From Nitrosomonas sp. (GTDB taxonomy: Bacteria > Pseudomonadota > Gammaproteobacteria > Burkholderiales > Nitrosomonadaceae), in NCBI RefSeq assembly GCF_020852615.1, contig NZ_JADZAJ010000009.1, forward strand, positions 1-64,000: a stretch of DNA of 64,000 nucleotides. Direction: 5' to 3'. Shown here in pieces: positions 18,880 to 28,771 of this stretch (positions are counted from its first letter, which is position 1; every line of letters begins with the position of its first letter). Both the position numbers and the translations under genes were made by a program. The notes under the pieces were generated by a model. The model saw nothing but the letters and a program-made list of their open reading frames with translations. It ran no database searches and was not told the DNA's origin.

Positions 18880-20028
18880 ATGATGTCTGCTGAGGCTTCC
18901 GCTGATAATTGCTGCAGGTATCGGCTCATTACTACAGAAGCAGGTGATACCGTTCTGCAGCTAACAGGTGACTTTACGCTTGCAGTGCTTGATCAGCCAT
19001 TGCCGATGGTCAGCAAAGAACTGGCACAACTGGCCGGTCGGCCCGGCCTGCACTGGGATCTTACTGCACTTCGCCATCTGGATTATGCTGCAGCCGTCAT
19101 GCTGTGGCATTTGTGGGGCGGGAGGCGGCCTGATCACCTGCTGCTGCGCCCGGAACAGGAAAGAATGTTTCTGCGACTGGAAACAACCGTATCGCCACCT
19201 GAACGTGTGCGGCGTGAGTGGTTTCGGCCGGTATCTTTGCTGGGTAAGCATTTTCTCTGTTTTCTTGATCATCTGGCCGGTGTGATTACACTGACCGGGC
19301 TGGTCGTGCTGGATGCTGTTTTTCTGATGACTCATCCACGCAGAGCGCCCCTGCGGGAAATTTCTGCAGGCCTGTATCGTACCGGTGCGCAGGCACTGGG
19401 CATCACTGCGCTGGTAGGGTTTCTGATCGGTATTGTCCTGAGCTACCTCACCTCCGAACAGCTGCATCTGGTTGGAGCGGATATCTATATTATTAATCTT
19501 CTCGGTCTGATTATTATCCGTGAACTGGGCCCGATGCTTGCTGCCGTGCTGGTTGCGGGGCGCTCCGGTTCCGCCATAACAGCGCAGCTTGGGGTCATGC
19601 GGGTTACTGAAGAACTGGATGCGCTGACGGTCATGGGTATTCGCCATAGTATGCGACTGGTGCTGCCGAAAATGATCGGACTGGGGATTGCCATGCCGCT
19701 GATCGTGGTCTGGACCAGCGCAATTGCACTGCTGGGCGGGTTAATGGCGGCAGATTTTCAGATTGAATTGAGTATCCACTATGCACTGACTGTTTTGCCG
19801 AATGCTGTCCCGATTGCCAACTTATGGCTGGCACTGGCCAAAGGGGTGGTTTTCGGGATGGCAATTGCCCTGATTGCCTGTCATTTCGGGCTGCGCATCA
19901 AACCGAACACGGAAAGTCTGGGTGAGGGTACCACCAGTTCAGTGGTCGCTTCAATTACATCTGTAATTCTGATTGATGCTGTCTTTGCTGTGGCTTTTTC
20001 CCATATTGGGCTCAAGATTGTAAGCTGA
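18880..20028 (+). CDS. MlaE-type ABC transporter permease with N-terminal STAS-like domain
   Basis: A 382-residue inner-membrane protein of the MlaE/YrbE family, involved in phospholipid transport across the cell envelope. Residues 1-110 form a STAS-like soluble domain. The membrane part shows the MlaE signature GLIIIRELGPMLAAVLVAGRSGSAITAQLG (split, 203-232) and EELDALTVMG. A good AGGAGG precedes the double ATG at 18880. The ATPase gene follows after six bases. No MCE (MlaD), MlaB or MlaC gene follows, so the transporter set is incomplete at this locus. Confidence 0.9.
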   Translation: MMSAEASADNCCRYRLITTEAGDTVLQLTGDFTLAVLDQPLPMVSKELAQLAGRPGLHWDLTALRHLDYAAAVMLWHLWGGRRPDHLLLRPEQERMFLRLETTVSPPERVRREWFRPVSLLGKHFLCFLDHLAGVITLTGLVVLDAVFLMTHPRRAPLREISAGLYRTGAQALGITALVGFLIGIVLSYLTSEQLHLVGADIYIINLLGLIIIRELGPMLAAVLVAGRSGSAITAQLGVMRVTEELDALTVMGIRHSMRLVLPKMIGLGIAMPLIVVWTSAIALLGGLMAADFQIELSIHYALTVLPNAVPIANLWLALAKGVVFGMAIALIACHFGLRIKPNTESLGEGTTSSVVASITSVILIDAVFAVAFSHIGLKIVS

Positions 20029-20034
20029 TCGGAT

Positions 20035-20805
20035 ATGGATTCGGTTATCGAAATTGTCGGACTTTACACACGCTTTGGCAGCCACGTCATCCATGAAGAT
20101 ATCAGCCTGACAATATACAAAGAAGAAGTGCTGGCACTGGTGGGAGGCTCCGGCAGCGGAAAAACCACGCTGCTGCGCCAGATGCTCGGGCTCACTTCAC
20201 CCGCAAAAGGCAGTATCAAAGTGCTGGGTACAGAGCAATACGATCACAATCATGAAGGGCAGAGAAAACTGCGTACCCGTTCCGGGGTCCTGTTTCAGCA
20301 GGGTGCGCTGTTCAGTGCGCTGACCGTGTTTGAAAACGTGGCATTGCCATTGCGGGAAATGCACATGCTGGATGAGGATACGATACGGGAGCTGGTTATG
20401 CTGAAACTTGGCATGGTTGGTGTCGAGGGACAGCATGCCGGAAAAATGCCATCTGAGTTGTCGGGGGGAATGGTTAAACGGGTTGCGCTGGCACGTGCAC
20501 TGGCACTGGATCCGGAATTGCTGTTTCTGGATGAACCGACTGCCGGGCTCGATCCTGTACTGAGTGAGGGTTTCGTTGATCTGATACGATCCTTGCGCGA
20601 AGAGCTGGCATTGACTGTCATCATGGTGACACATGATCTGGATACACTGGTGGCGCTTTCCGATCGCGTGGCTGTGCTGGCTGATCGGCGTATCGTTGCG
20701 CTGGGGCCGATACCGGAAATTATTACCATCAGCCACCCGTTCGTTAAAGCCTTTTTTGGCGGTGCGCGCGGCCGTAATGCGTTACGCGCCCTGCAGCTGC
20801 CCTGA
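20035..20805 (+). CDS. MlaF-type ABC transporter ATP-binding protein
   Basis: A 256-residue ATPase paired with the permease just upstream. It has Walker A GGSGSGKTT (37-45), a Q-loop, the ABC signature LSGGMVKRVALARAL (about 139-153), Walker B LLFLDEPT and the switch His in VTHDLD. The LSGGM signature with Met-Val-Lys is typical of MlaF/TtgA-type retrograde lipid transporters. The two genes form an operon; dapE follows after 67 bases and is probably independent. Confidence 0.92.
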   Translation: MDSVIEIVGLYTRFGSHVIHEDISLTIYKEEVLALVGGSGSGKTTLLRQMLGLTSPAKGSIKVLGTEQYDHNHEGQRKLRTRSGVLFQQGALFSALTVFENVALPLREMHMLDEDTIRELVMLKLGMVGVEGQHAGKMPSELSGGMVKRVALARALALDPELLFLDEPTAGLDPVLSEGFVDLIRSLREELALTVIMVTHDLDTLVALSDRVAVLADRRIVALGPIPEIITISHPFVKAFFGGARGRNALRALQLP

Positions 20806-20857
20806 TGAATTGTCATGTGATTCTGTTTACGCTGTTTAAATTTTAAATCGAGCCTAA

Positions 20858-22003
<1,146 letters not shown>

Positions 22004-22036
22004 CAGTGAATGCGCGGATTCGAAGCAAATGCCGGC

Positions 22037-22474
22037 TTAACGGGTATTTTTACCGCGAAGCAGCGTTACCAGTTTTTCACTTAACTGATATTTGGTTGAG
22101 CTTTTGCCGGCTTCACCCGTATGACTAATTAATCCGTTTGCAGCCAGTGTATCCAGCAGAGGCTGCAAATCACTGTGATCTTCCAGGAAATAGGCAATGC
22201 AGGGGCCCTGACGATGTAATCCCCAGCGCCCCCAGCCCCAGCCTTTTTTCTGCACATAGAACTCCCGATGGAATTTGAAATCAGGATTATCTATATCCTG
22301 TTTCATTTCATTCAGCAGGCGCTCATGTGTTTGCCACAACTGGTCAAACAGACTGGCAATGTTTGCATCAGCAGCTTTTTGCGTTTTGTTTTCACCCGGT
22401 TTCATGAAAAAGCTGATGAGATAAATCGTCAGTGCACCTGCCAGGAAGCTGGCTACCAAACTCAAAACGTCCAT
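22037..22474 (-). CDS. Small membrane-anchored protein of unknown function
   Basis: A 145-residue protein with one N-terminal membrane helix (about 4-24) and a soluble remainder. Its only unusual piece is a Gly/Trp-rich stretch KKGWGWGRWG near 77-86. The C-terminal half (SDLQPLLDTLAANGLISHTG...KYQLSEKLVTLL) resembles a small winged-helix fold in its helix-turn pattern, but this is impression only. It is convergent with dapE and divergent from the flavin reductase gene. The start is supported by a GGAG immediately upstream. Confidence 0.7.
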   Translation of the reverse strand: MDVLSLVASFLAGALTIYLISFFMKPGENKTQKAADANIASLFDQLWQTHERLLNEMKQDIDNPDFKFHREFYVQKKGWGWGRWGLHRQGPCIAYFLEDHSDLQPLLDTLAANGLISHTGEAGKSSTKYQLSEKLVTLLRGKNTR

Positions 22475-22666
22475 TTCTCCTCCATAGATACAACATTAAT
22501 TATTGATTTTTCAGGCTGAGCAGTATAGCAAGTAAAGCGAAAATTCAGGTGGGGTCTGTATCGGGAATCATGATGATCACGCGTTACTGCGGTACTCTGA
22601 GCAAAGTGTAAAATCCGGTTGTGCAGGATTTTTAGAAGTGTTCTGTAAAAGACAAGGAGGCGGGTT

Positions 22667-23362
22667 ATGTCAACAAGCTATGATGTTAAACTGATTTGTA
22701 AAAGAGAAATTGCTGAGGGAACGATGGAGTTCGTTCTGGAAAAACCACCGGGCTTTGAATATCGGGCCGGGCAGTATGGTGATCTGGTATTGCCGGATTC
22801 ATCCGGAGTGGATGAGGACAGCAACAAACACGGTTTTTCGTTTGCCAGTGCGCCGTATGAAGATGTGCTGAAGATGGCGACCCGTATGCGGGATACACCA
22901 TTCAAACGCGCCGCACGTAAAGTTCCGGAAGGTTCGATGGTGAAATTGCTTGCGCTGTGGGGAGATTTTACGTTGCATAAAAATGCGGCTGTACCCGCGG
23001 TATTTCTTATCGGGGGCATCGGCATCACGCCGGTGCGCAGTATCATTGCACAGGCTACGCATGACAAGACAGCACATAAAATCACACTGATCTACGCTAA
23101 CCGGACACCTGCACAGGCGGCTTATACGGATGATTTCGAACGATTTGCAGCAGAGAACAAAAATTTCACGTTTGTGCCGGTTTATACCGTGACACAGGGC
23201 CGTGTAAGCGCTGATACCCTCAGGCAGCATGTGCCTGATATTGCTGCTCCCCGATACTATCTTGCAGGGCCGGAAGGCATGGTTAAAGCCATGCGTTCAC
23301 TGCTGATTCAGGCAGGTGCAGATGAAGATAATATTCGCACGGAAGAGTTTGATGGTTATTGA
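22667..23362 (+). CDS. FAD/NAD(P)-binding oxidoreductase (ferredoxin-reductase type)
   Basis: A 231-residue flavoprotein reductase. The N-terminal FAD-binding barrel has YRAGQYGDLVLP (about 31-42) and a flavin-stacking HGFSFASAP (about 54-62). The NAD-binding half has LIGGIGITPVRSI (about 112-124) and ends with YYLAGPEGMV and the EEFDGY tail. It lacks its own iron-sulfur domain, so it must pass electrons to a separate partner. AGGAGG precedes the ATG at 22667. The redoxin gene follows 47 bases later and is a candidate partner. Confidence 0.88.
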   Translation: MSTSYDVKLICKREIAEGTMEFVLEKPPGFEYRAGQYGDLVLPDSSGVDEDSNKHGFSFASAPYEDVLKMATRMRDTPFKRAARKVPEGSMVKLLALWGDFTLHKNAAVPAVFLIGGIGITPVRSIIAQATHDKTAHKITLIYANRTPAQAAYTDDFERFAAENKNFTFVPVYTVTQGRVSADTLRQHVPDIAAPRYYLAGPEGMVKAMRSLLIQAGADEDNIRTEEFDGY

Positions 23363-23409
23363 GCCGCTGTTATGGTCTGTTTTCAGTAACGTATTCCACT
23401 ATTTAAATC

Positions 23410-23991
23410 ATGAAAAAAAGTACAACTATTGAAAAAATCAAGGCGCCGGAGCTGATTACTTCCAGCTGGCTGAATACGCCGCAACCGGTTACGCTGGCTT
23501 CCTTGCGCGGCAAGGTGGTGTTGATGCACGCTTTCCAGATGCTGTGTCCGGGGTGTGTTCAGCAGGGAATTCCACAGACACAGCGGATTTTTGATGAATT
23601 TGATCCGGAACGGGTGGCAGTAATCGGTCTGCATACGGTTTTCGAGCACCATGAGGTGATGGGGCGCGATGCGCTGGAGGTGTTTGCTTATGAGTACAGG
23701 TTGCGTTTTCCGATCGGGATAGACAAGCCAAATGAGCAGCACTCCATTCCGCACACAATGATGACGTACCACATGCAGGGTACGCCGACGACCATTCTGG
23801 TGGATAAGACGGGTCATCTGCGTTTGCACAAGTTTGGCCATGTCAGTGATCTGTTGCTGGGCGTGTCGATCGGGACACTGCTGGCCGAGGAAGTGTCTGA
23901 TGAGGCATCGGCTGTTGTGGCCGCAACTGCAGCATCAGCTGATAGCCCTGACGGACAGCCGGGATGTGAGGCTGACGGTTGCCGGGTCTGA
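23410..23991 (+). CDS. Redoxin/TlpA-like thiol protein with extra C-terminal cysteines
   Basis: A 193-residue thioredoxin-fold protein of the AhpC/TlpA type. The redox motif CPGC is at 46-49 and the cis-proline segment GTPTTILVDKTG lies near 128-139. There is no signal peptide, so it is probably cytoplasmic. The C-terminus is an Ala/Ser-rich tail ending CEADGCRV, with Cys186 and Cys191 as a second potential thiol pair not usual for the family. It follows a flavin reductase gene, consistent with a small reduction chain. The natural substrate is unknown. Confidence 0.8.
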   Translation: MKKSTTIEKIKAPELITSSWLNTPQPVTLASLRGKVVLMHAFQMLCPGCVQQGIPQTQRIFDEFDPERVAVIGLHTVFEHHEVMGRDALEVFAYEYRLRFPIGIDKPNEQHSIPHTMMTYHMQGTPTTILVDKTGHLRLHKFGHVSDLLLGVSIGTLLAEEVSDEASAVVAATAASADSPDGQPGCEADGCRV

Positions 23992-24016
23992 TTTGCGTCA
24001 GTAAGCCGGCATTTTT

Positions 24017-24781
24017 CTAAAAATGGTTTTTCCAGTCGCGGATTGCGGCAAATACGCTGACTGGATCAGTGAGCTCCCGTTTGGCGTATGCGCTGGCGCT
24101 TTGAATGATAGCCGGCTGATCACAGCGTAAAAATGGGTTGGTGACTTTTTCTGTTGCCAGGTTGGAGGGGAGTGTTGGTTCATTCCGTGCCACCTTTTCT
24201 TCTGCATTACTTTCCAGTCGGATTAATTCCGGATTGTTCGGATCGATTGCCCGGGCGAAGCGGATATTGTCCAGCGTGTATTCGTGGGTGCAATAAACCA
24301 GGGTTTTATCGGGCAGGCTGGCCAGTTTTTGTAAGGAATTAAACATCTGTTGTGCGCTGCCTTCAAAAATCCTGCCACAGCCACAGGCAAACAGCGTGTC
24401 TCCACAAAACAGCCGGTCATGGCTGTAATAAGCAATATGGCCGGCAGTATGTCCGGGGACATCCAGGACGGCGAGTTCCAGTGGCAGTTCCGGAAATTTG
24501 AGGGTATTGCCTTCAGTCAGCGGGTGGGTCAGTTCCGGTATTTTTTCACTGGCCGGGCCATAAACAGGGATTCTGAAATTTTGTACCAGTGCGGGGATGC
24601 CGCCTGTGTGATCGTGGTGGTGATGGGTGCAAAGGATTGCAATAGGTTGTAATTTTTGTTGCCTTAGCCAGCTGAGAACCGGTTCTGTATCGCCAGGGTC
24701 TATGATGAGGGCGAGATGTTGATTGTGAACGATCCAGATATAATTATCCCTAAACGCTTGAACAGGAAAAACGTCAATCAT
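24017..24781 (-). CDS. gloB: Hydroxyacylglutathione hydrolase (glyoxalase II)
   Basis: GloB hydrolyses S-lactoylglutathione to lactate and glutathione. The 254-residue metallo-beta-lactamase-fold enzyme has the binuclear metal site THHHHDHTGG (about 52-61), then GHTAGHIAY (109-117) and FCGDTLFACGCGRIFEG, and the substrate-binding C-terminal helical domain with NPFLRCD. It is divergent from the YafS-like gene. The order gloB / yafS / rnhA / dnaQ is conserved in many proteobacteria, including E. coli. Confidence 0.97.
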   Translation of the reverse strand: MIDVFPVQAFRDNYIWIVHNQHLALIIDPGDTEPVLSWLRQQKLQPIAILCTHHHHDHTGGIPALVQNFRIPVYGPASEKIPELTHPLTEGNTLKFPELPLELAVLDVPGHTAGHIAYYSHDRLFCGDTLFACGCGRIFEGSAQQMFNSLQKLASLPDKTLVYCTHEYTLDNIRFARAIDPNNPELIRLESNAEEKVARNEPTLPSNLATEKVTNPFLRCDQPAIIQSASAYAKRELTDPVSVFAAIRDWKNHF

Positions 24782-24840
24782 TTTGCCTCCTTATAGCAGA
24801 TAGCAGACAGGCTATTATCATAACTGACCACTTTGACAAT

Positions 24841-25575
24841 ATGTTCGATTCTGCATTGCAGCAAAGTATGCAACAGTGGTTTAAGACTGCCCTGGGGCAG
24901 TACCTGCTTGAGCAGGAACAACGCTATTTTGACCGTGTTGTAGCGGATGTGTTCGGCTATAACGCAACTCAGATCGGTTTTGCCGGAATTGATTTCTTGC
25001 GCAATAACCGGATGCCTTTCAAGTTTGCGCTTGGGGCGCAGGAGGGTGCATCGGTTTACGCGCTTCCTCAATTCCTGCCCGTCAGGACCAGTAGCGTCGA
25101 TCTTGTACTGTTACCGCATACGCTTGAATTCAATACCAATCCGCGCCAGATTCTCCGAGAGGTACACCGGGTGCTGATTCATGAGGGAAAAGTTATCATC
25201 AGCGGGTTTAATCCGTTCAGTCTCTGGGGAATACATCGCCGTATGATGAAATCAAAAACAGATTTTCCGTGGTGTGGCCGTTTCATTGATCTGTCACGCA
25301 TGCAGGATTGGCTGGAATTGCTCAACTTTGAAACTGTTGCGGGACAGTTTGGCTGTTATGTGCCGCCGTGTACCGGGGAAAAATGGCTTTCCCGGCTGCA
25401 TTTTATGGAGGCGGCAGGAGATCGCTGGTGGCCGATTGCCGGGGGGGTTTATTTTTTGCAGGCGATCAAACATGAATGTGGGTTGCGTATTATCAAACCT
25501 TGCTGGGATGATTCACCCGCCGGCAAGGAGAGAACGGTCGCAGTGCCGCAGATAGAGCAGAGGCAGGGTGGATAA
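24841..25575 (+). CDS. YafS-like SAM-dependent methyltransferase-fold protein
   Basis: A 244-residue class I methyltransferase-fold protein. The core SVDLVLLPHTLEF (about 85-97), then PRQILREVHRVLIHEGKVIISGFNPFSLWG, matches YafS of E. coli in both sequence pattern and gene position (between gloB and rnhA-dnaQ). The usual glycine-rich SAM motif I is degenerate, so activity is uncertain. No substrate is known for the family. The gene is divergent from gloB with about 60 bases between them. Confidence 0.82.
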   Translation: MFDSALQQSMQQWFKTALGQYLLEQEQRYFDRVVADVFGYNATQIGFAGIDFLRNNRMPFKFALGAQEGASVYALPQFLPVRTSSVDLVLLPHTLEFNTNPRQILREVHRVLIHEGKVIISGFNPFSLWGIHRRMMKSKTDFPWCGRFIDLSRMQDWLELLNFETVAGQFGCYVPPCTGEKWLSRLHFMEAAGDRWWPIAGGVYFLQAIKHECGLRIIKPCWDDSPAGKERTVAVPQIEQRQGG

Positions 25576-25707
25576 TTCAGGAATATCGGTATACGCCAGA
25601 GTGCGGAGAGAGAGTAAAGAAGACCGGTTTTTAGAAGTGTCTTTGATTAAAAATACAAGGTTTATTGCGAGGTGGATGCGTCTCGTGGCAACAAACAGGA
25701 ATGAATC

Positions 25708-26193
25708 ATGCAACAGCAGCAAAATGTAAAACTGGTGGAAATTTTTACGGATGGTGCCTGCAAGGGCAACCCGGGAATTGGAGGATGGGGGGTTTCCCTG
25801 CAATTTGATGGTGAGGCCCGAGAATTTTTTGGCGGCGAACCCATGACCACAAATAACCGTATGGAACTGTTGGCTGCTATTCGTGCCTTGCAGGCACTGG
25901 AATCACTGCCGGGTGTGGAGCAATCCCTGCGGGTTCGGTTGCATACCGATTCGCAGTATGTGCAGAAAGGGATCAGCGAATGGATTCACTCCTGGAAAAA
26001 ACGTGGCTGGCGGACAGCAGATAAGAAGCCGGTGAAGAATGAGGCGTTATGGAGAGAGCTGGATCAGTTGTCCGGACGCTATCAGGTTGAATGGTTCTGG
26101 GTGCGGGGGCATAACGGCCACGATGGGAATGAGCGTGCTGATATGCTGGCAAATCAGGGTGTGGAGCTAATGTTATCTGAAAAAGCAGAATAA
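25708..26193 (+). CDS. rnhA: Ribonuclease HI
   Basis: RNase HI degrades RNA in RNA-DNA hybrids. The 161-residue enzyme has all four acidic catalytic residues: Asp15 in [11 protein letters not shown], Glu in NRMELLAAI (near 54), Asp in HTDSQYV (near 80) and Asp in NERADMLAN (near 144). It also has the basic handle region [16 protein letters not shown]. It is followed six bases later by dnaQ, an arrangement conserved widely (in E. coli divergent, here co-directional). Confidence 0.97.
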   Translation: MQQQQNVKLVEIFTDGACKGNPGIGGWGVSLQFDGEAREFFGGEPMTTNNRMELLAAIRALQALESLPGVEQSLRVRLHTDSQYVQKGISEWIHSWKKRGWRTADKKPVKNEALWRELDQLSGRYQVEWFWVRGHNGHDGNERADMLANQGVELMLSEKAE

Positions 26194-26199
26194 TCGGGT

Positions 26200-26928
26200 A
26201 TGCGCCATATCTTTCTGGATACTGAAACAACAGGTCTTGATCCTGCTCTGGGGCATCGGATTGTTGAGATCGCCGCGGTGGAGGTGTGTAACCGGCGACT
26301 GACCGGCCGTCATTTCCATCGTTATCTCAATCCCGGGCGGGAAAGTGATGAAGGTGCTTTGCGGGTGCATGGCCTGACGCGCGAGTTCCTGCGTGATAAA
26401 CCTGTATTTCAGGAAATTTGCAGTGAATTTCTGGAATTTATAGAAAATGCCGGGATTTTCATTCATAACGCCCCTTTTGATATGGGCTTCATTAACCATG
26501 AGCTCAGTCTGATCCGGTTTGAGCCGATGCAGAGCCATTGTCTGCAGGTGACGGATACGCTAATGCTGGCGAAAGAGCTGCATCCGGGCAAAAGAAATAA
26601 CCTGGATGCATTGTGTGAGCGTTATCAGATTGATAATTCTCACAGAACGCTGCATGGTGCTTTGCTTGATGCGGAGTTGCTGGCCGAGGTTTATCTGGCG
26701 ATGACGCGCGGCCAGGAAAGTCTGCTGATGGAGGTGGATGCACCGGCAATGCGGCAGGCTGACAGTTCAGTAACCAGAAAAACGGGAGTGGAGGTGGAAG
26801 CAAAAATGAGGGCGAAGGACTTTTCGCTGATCATTCAGCCGGCCACAGAGGAAGAGCTTGAGCTGCATGACCGGCTGGTGGAGCGTATCAGCGCCGAAAG
26901 TAAAGGCAGCTGTTTGTGGAACAGCTGA
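26200..26928 (+). CDS. dnaQ: DNA polymerase III epsilon subunit (3'-5' proofreading exonuclease)
   Basis: DnaQ is the proofreading subunit of the replicative polymerase. The 242-residue protein has the three exonuclease motifs: Exo I DTETTGLD (7-14), Exo II HNAPFDMGF (about 89-97) and Exo III HGALLDAELLAEVYL (about 151-165). A flexible C-terminal part for binding the alpha subunit follows. It is co-transcribed with rnhA. Confidence 0.97.
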   Translation: MRHIFLDTETTGLDPALGHRIVEIAAVEVCNRRLTGRHFHRYLNPGRESDEGALRVHGLTREFLRDKPVFQEICSEFLEFIENAGIFIHNAPFDMGFINHELSLIRFEPMQSHCLQVTDTLMLAKELHPGKRNNLDALCERYQIDNSHRTLHGALLDAELLAEVYLAMTRGQESLLMEVDAPAMRQADSSVTRKTGVEVEAKMRAKDFSLIIQPATEEELELHDRLVERISAESKGSCLWNS

Positions 26929-26945
26929 ATTTACCGGGTGTACTG

Positions 26946-28331
26946 TCAGATGCTCAGTTTGGTGCGTAAAGCGCGTGTTGCCAGCTGCCTGCTGAAACTC
27001 AGCGCGGTCAGTGGTCCGCGGTGGGCCTTGGCGATGACATCATTGATCGCTGAAACCATCCACTCAACATCAGATTCTGTCAGGATGAGCGGCGGGATAA
27101 ATTTAACGATGTTCATACCGTGACCGGCCACTTGGGACAGAATTCGATGCTCCCGGAATAGCGGCACGGTAATCAGCTGCGAAAACAATCCCTTATTGGC
27201 GGATTCAAGTATCTTCCACGACAGTTTCAGCATCAGACTTTTCGGCTCGGTGAATTCCAGTGCGATCATCATTCCTTTGCCTCGCACTTCCTTGAGGCAT
27301 TCATATTTTTGTATCAGCGGTGTTAATGTATCCAGAATGGCAGCACCAGTACGGGCGGAATGTTCAATCAGATTTTCTGATTCCAGTACCTCCAGTGTGG
27401 CCAGACCGGCAGCCATGGCAAGATTGTTTTTACCAAACGTACTGCCATGAATGACAGCACGATCCATACGATTGAAAACGCGATCAAAAATCCATTCTTT
27501 ACAGACCAGTGCCCCCACGGGTACAAACCCTCCGGAAAGTGTTTTGGATATGCACAGGATATCGGGTTCGACAGACCAGTGTTCAACTGCCCACCATTTG
27601 CCGGTCCGTCCCAGTCCGGTCTGGATTTCATCAGCGATGAACAGTGCGCCGTATTTGCGGACAAGTCTGGCAGCTTCCGGCAGGTAGTTGTCATCCGGTA
27701 TCCAGACACCATGTCCCTGAATCGGCTCGGTAATAAAGGCGGCAACCTCTCCTTCCGCCAGCACCTGCTCCAGTGCTTCGAGGTCATTGAATGGAATTTC
27801 GATGAAATCCGGCACCAGTGGGCCAAATCCTTTTTTGTAATGATCATCTCCGGTAGCGGACAGGGAACCGAGACTCAATCCGTGGTAGCAGCCGTGGCAG
27901 AAAATAATTTTGGATTTTCCGGTGGCGTAACGGCTGAATTTGATTGCGGCTTCGACTGTTTCCGTGCCCGAATTGGCGAAAAAAACGCGATCCAGCCCGT
28001 TTGGGGTCAGTTTCACCAGTTTTTCTGCCAATAACCCGGCCAGTAATGACACATCAAGCTGGACGAGATTGGGTAAGTCCGCGTCCAGTGTGCTCTTGAG
28101 AACCTCGACGATTTCTGCGTGATTGCGTCCCAGCGCGAAAACACCAAAGCCACTGAGTAAATCCAGATAGCGATTATCCTGTTCATCAAACAGATAGGCA
28201 CCTTTAGCCCGAACATAATGACGATCAAAATCAATGGTTTTAAGGACTTTGACCATCTGGCTGTTTAGGTATTTATCGTGCAGAGCAAAGTTTTCTTTGC
28301 TTCGATTCTGAATAAGATCCTGGATTTTCAT
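26946..28331 (-). CDS. Class III PLP aminotransferase, HpnO-like
   Basis: A 461-residue fold-type I aminotransferase. The segment GTETVEAAIKFSRYATG, the cofactor Asp in IADEIQTGLGRTG and the Schiff-base Lys in ISKTLSGGFVPVGAL are intact. The N-terminus MVKVLKTIDFDRHYVRAKG and RYLDLLSGFGVFALGRNH resemble HpnO, which forms the amino group of aminobacteriohopanetriol; Nitrosomonas is known to make hopanoids. Other class III enzymes (ornithine or acetylornithine aminotransferases) remain possible. I start it at ATG 28331, with GGAG upstream, because the preceding 29 codons up to 28418 have no family match. Confidence 0.82.
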   Translation of the reverse strand: MKIQDLIQNRSKENFALHDKYLNSQMVKVLKTIDFDRHYVRAKGAYLFDEQDNRYLDLLSGFGVFALGRNHAEIVEVLKSTLDADLPNLVQLDVSLLAGLLAEKLVKLTPNGLDRVFFANSGTETVEAAIKFSRYATGKSKIIFCHGCYHGLSLGSLSATGDDHYKKGFGPLVPDFIEIPFNDLEALEQVLAEGEVAAFITEPIQGHGVWIPDDNYLPEAARLVRKYGALFIADEIQTGLGRTGKWWAVEHWSVEPDILCISKTLSGGFVPVGALVCKEWIFDRVFNRMDRAVIHGSTFGKNNLAMAAGLATLEVLESENLIEHSARTGAAILDTLTPLIQKYECLKEVRGKGMMIALEFTEPKSLMLKLSWKILESANKGLFSQLITVPLFREHRILSQVAGHGMNIVKFIPPLILTESDVEWMVSAINDVIAKAHRGPLTALSFSRQLATRALRTKLSI

Positions 28332-28418
28332 AGGTGAGCAACTCCGATCTGTGCTGGTGATATGGTCAAAAAAGTTGCAGCATTTTACCTTAATCTGTAA
28401 AGGGTTTTTGGCTGCCAT

Positions 28419-28771
28419 CTGCAGACAGGCCCGGCAATTCCGGGGGATACGGTTTTTGTCAGCGGTACCTGGCTGAACAGTAATCCTGATTTAAAAAACA
28501 ATATGATAGCGTGTGGTGATATTGACATCCCCGGTTCTCTTGTCTAAAGTTGTGTGCCGGGGTCTATGTAGCAACAGAATCACCCTGGAGGGTGGGCATT
28601 TATAATAACAAGCACATTCTCTTGACTGGTTATTGGCAGAATATTTGTGCAAATTCCTTTTGAGGGGCTGTCCCCTGGCTGGTTTGCAGGAAGCTGCATA
28701 TCAATGCCGTCAAACCGGCGAACAACGTTTCGCTGAATCTAATAAATCATAAATTCAAGTAGAGGAATGTA
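28419..28771 (+). promoter_or_regulatory. Promoter and long leader of the nitrosocyanin gene
   Basis: A sigma70-type promoter is visible: -35 TTGACA at 28522-28527, a 17-base spacer and -10 TAAAGT at 28545-28550. This predicts a leader of about 215 bases before the ATG. Within it lies a hairpin, CACCC-TGGA-GGGTG (28581-28594). The leader holds no convincing reading frame. Just before the gene is a Shine-Dalgarno (AGAGGA). A leader this long suggests post-transcriptional control or high mRNA stability, fitting an abundant protein. Confidence 0.6.

Noticed and set aside
24841..25575. Reading the YafS-like gene as a ubiquinone or arsenite methyltransferase
   Set aside because: SAM motif I is degenerate, and position and sequence pattern fit YafS, which has no proven substrate.
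28622..28645. Second promoter (TTGACT) in the nitrosocyanin leader
   Set aside because: No -10 hexamer at acceptable spacing; the upstream TTGACA/TAAAGT pair is clearly better.
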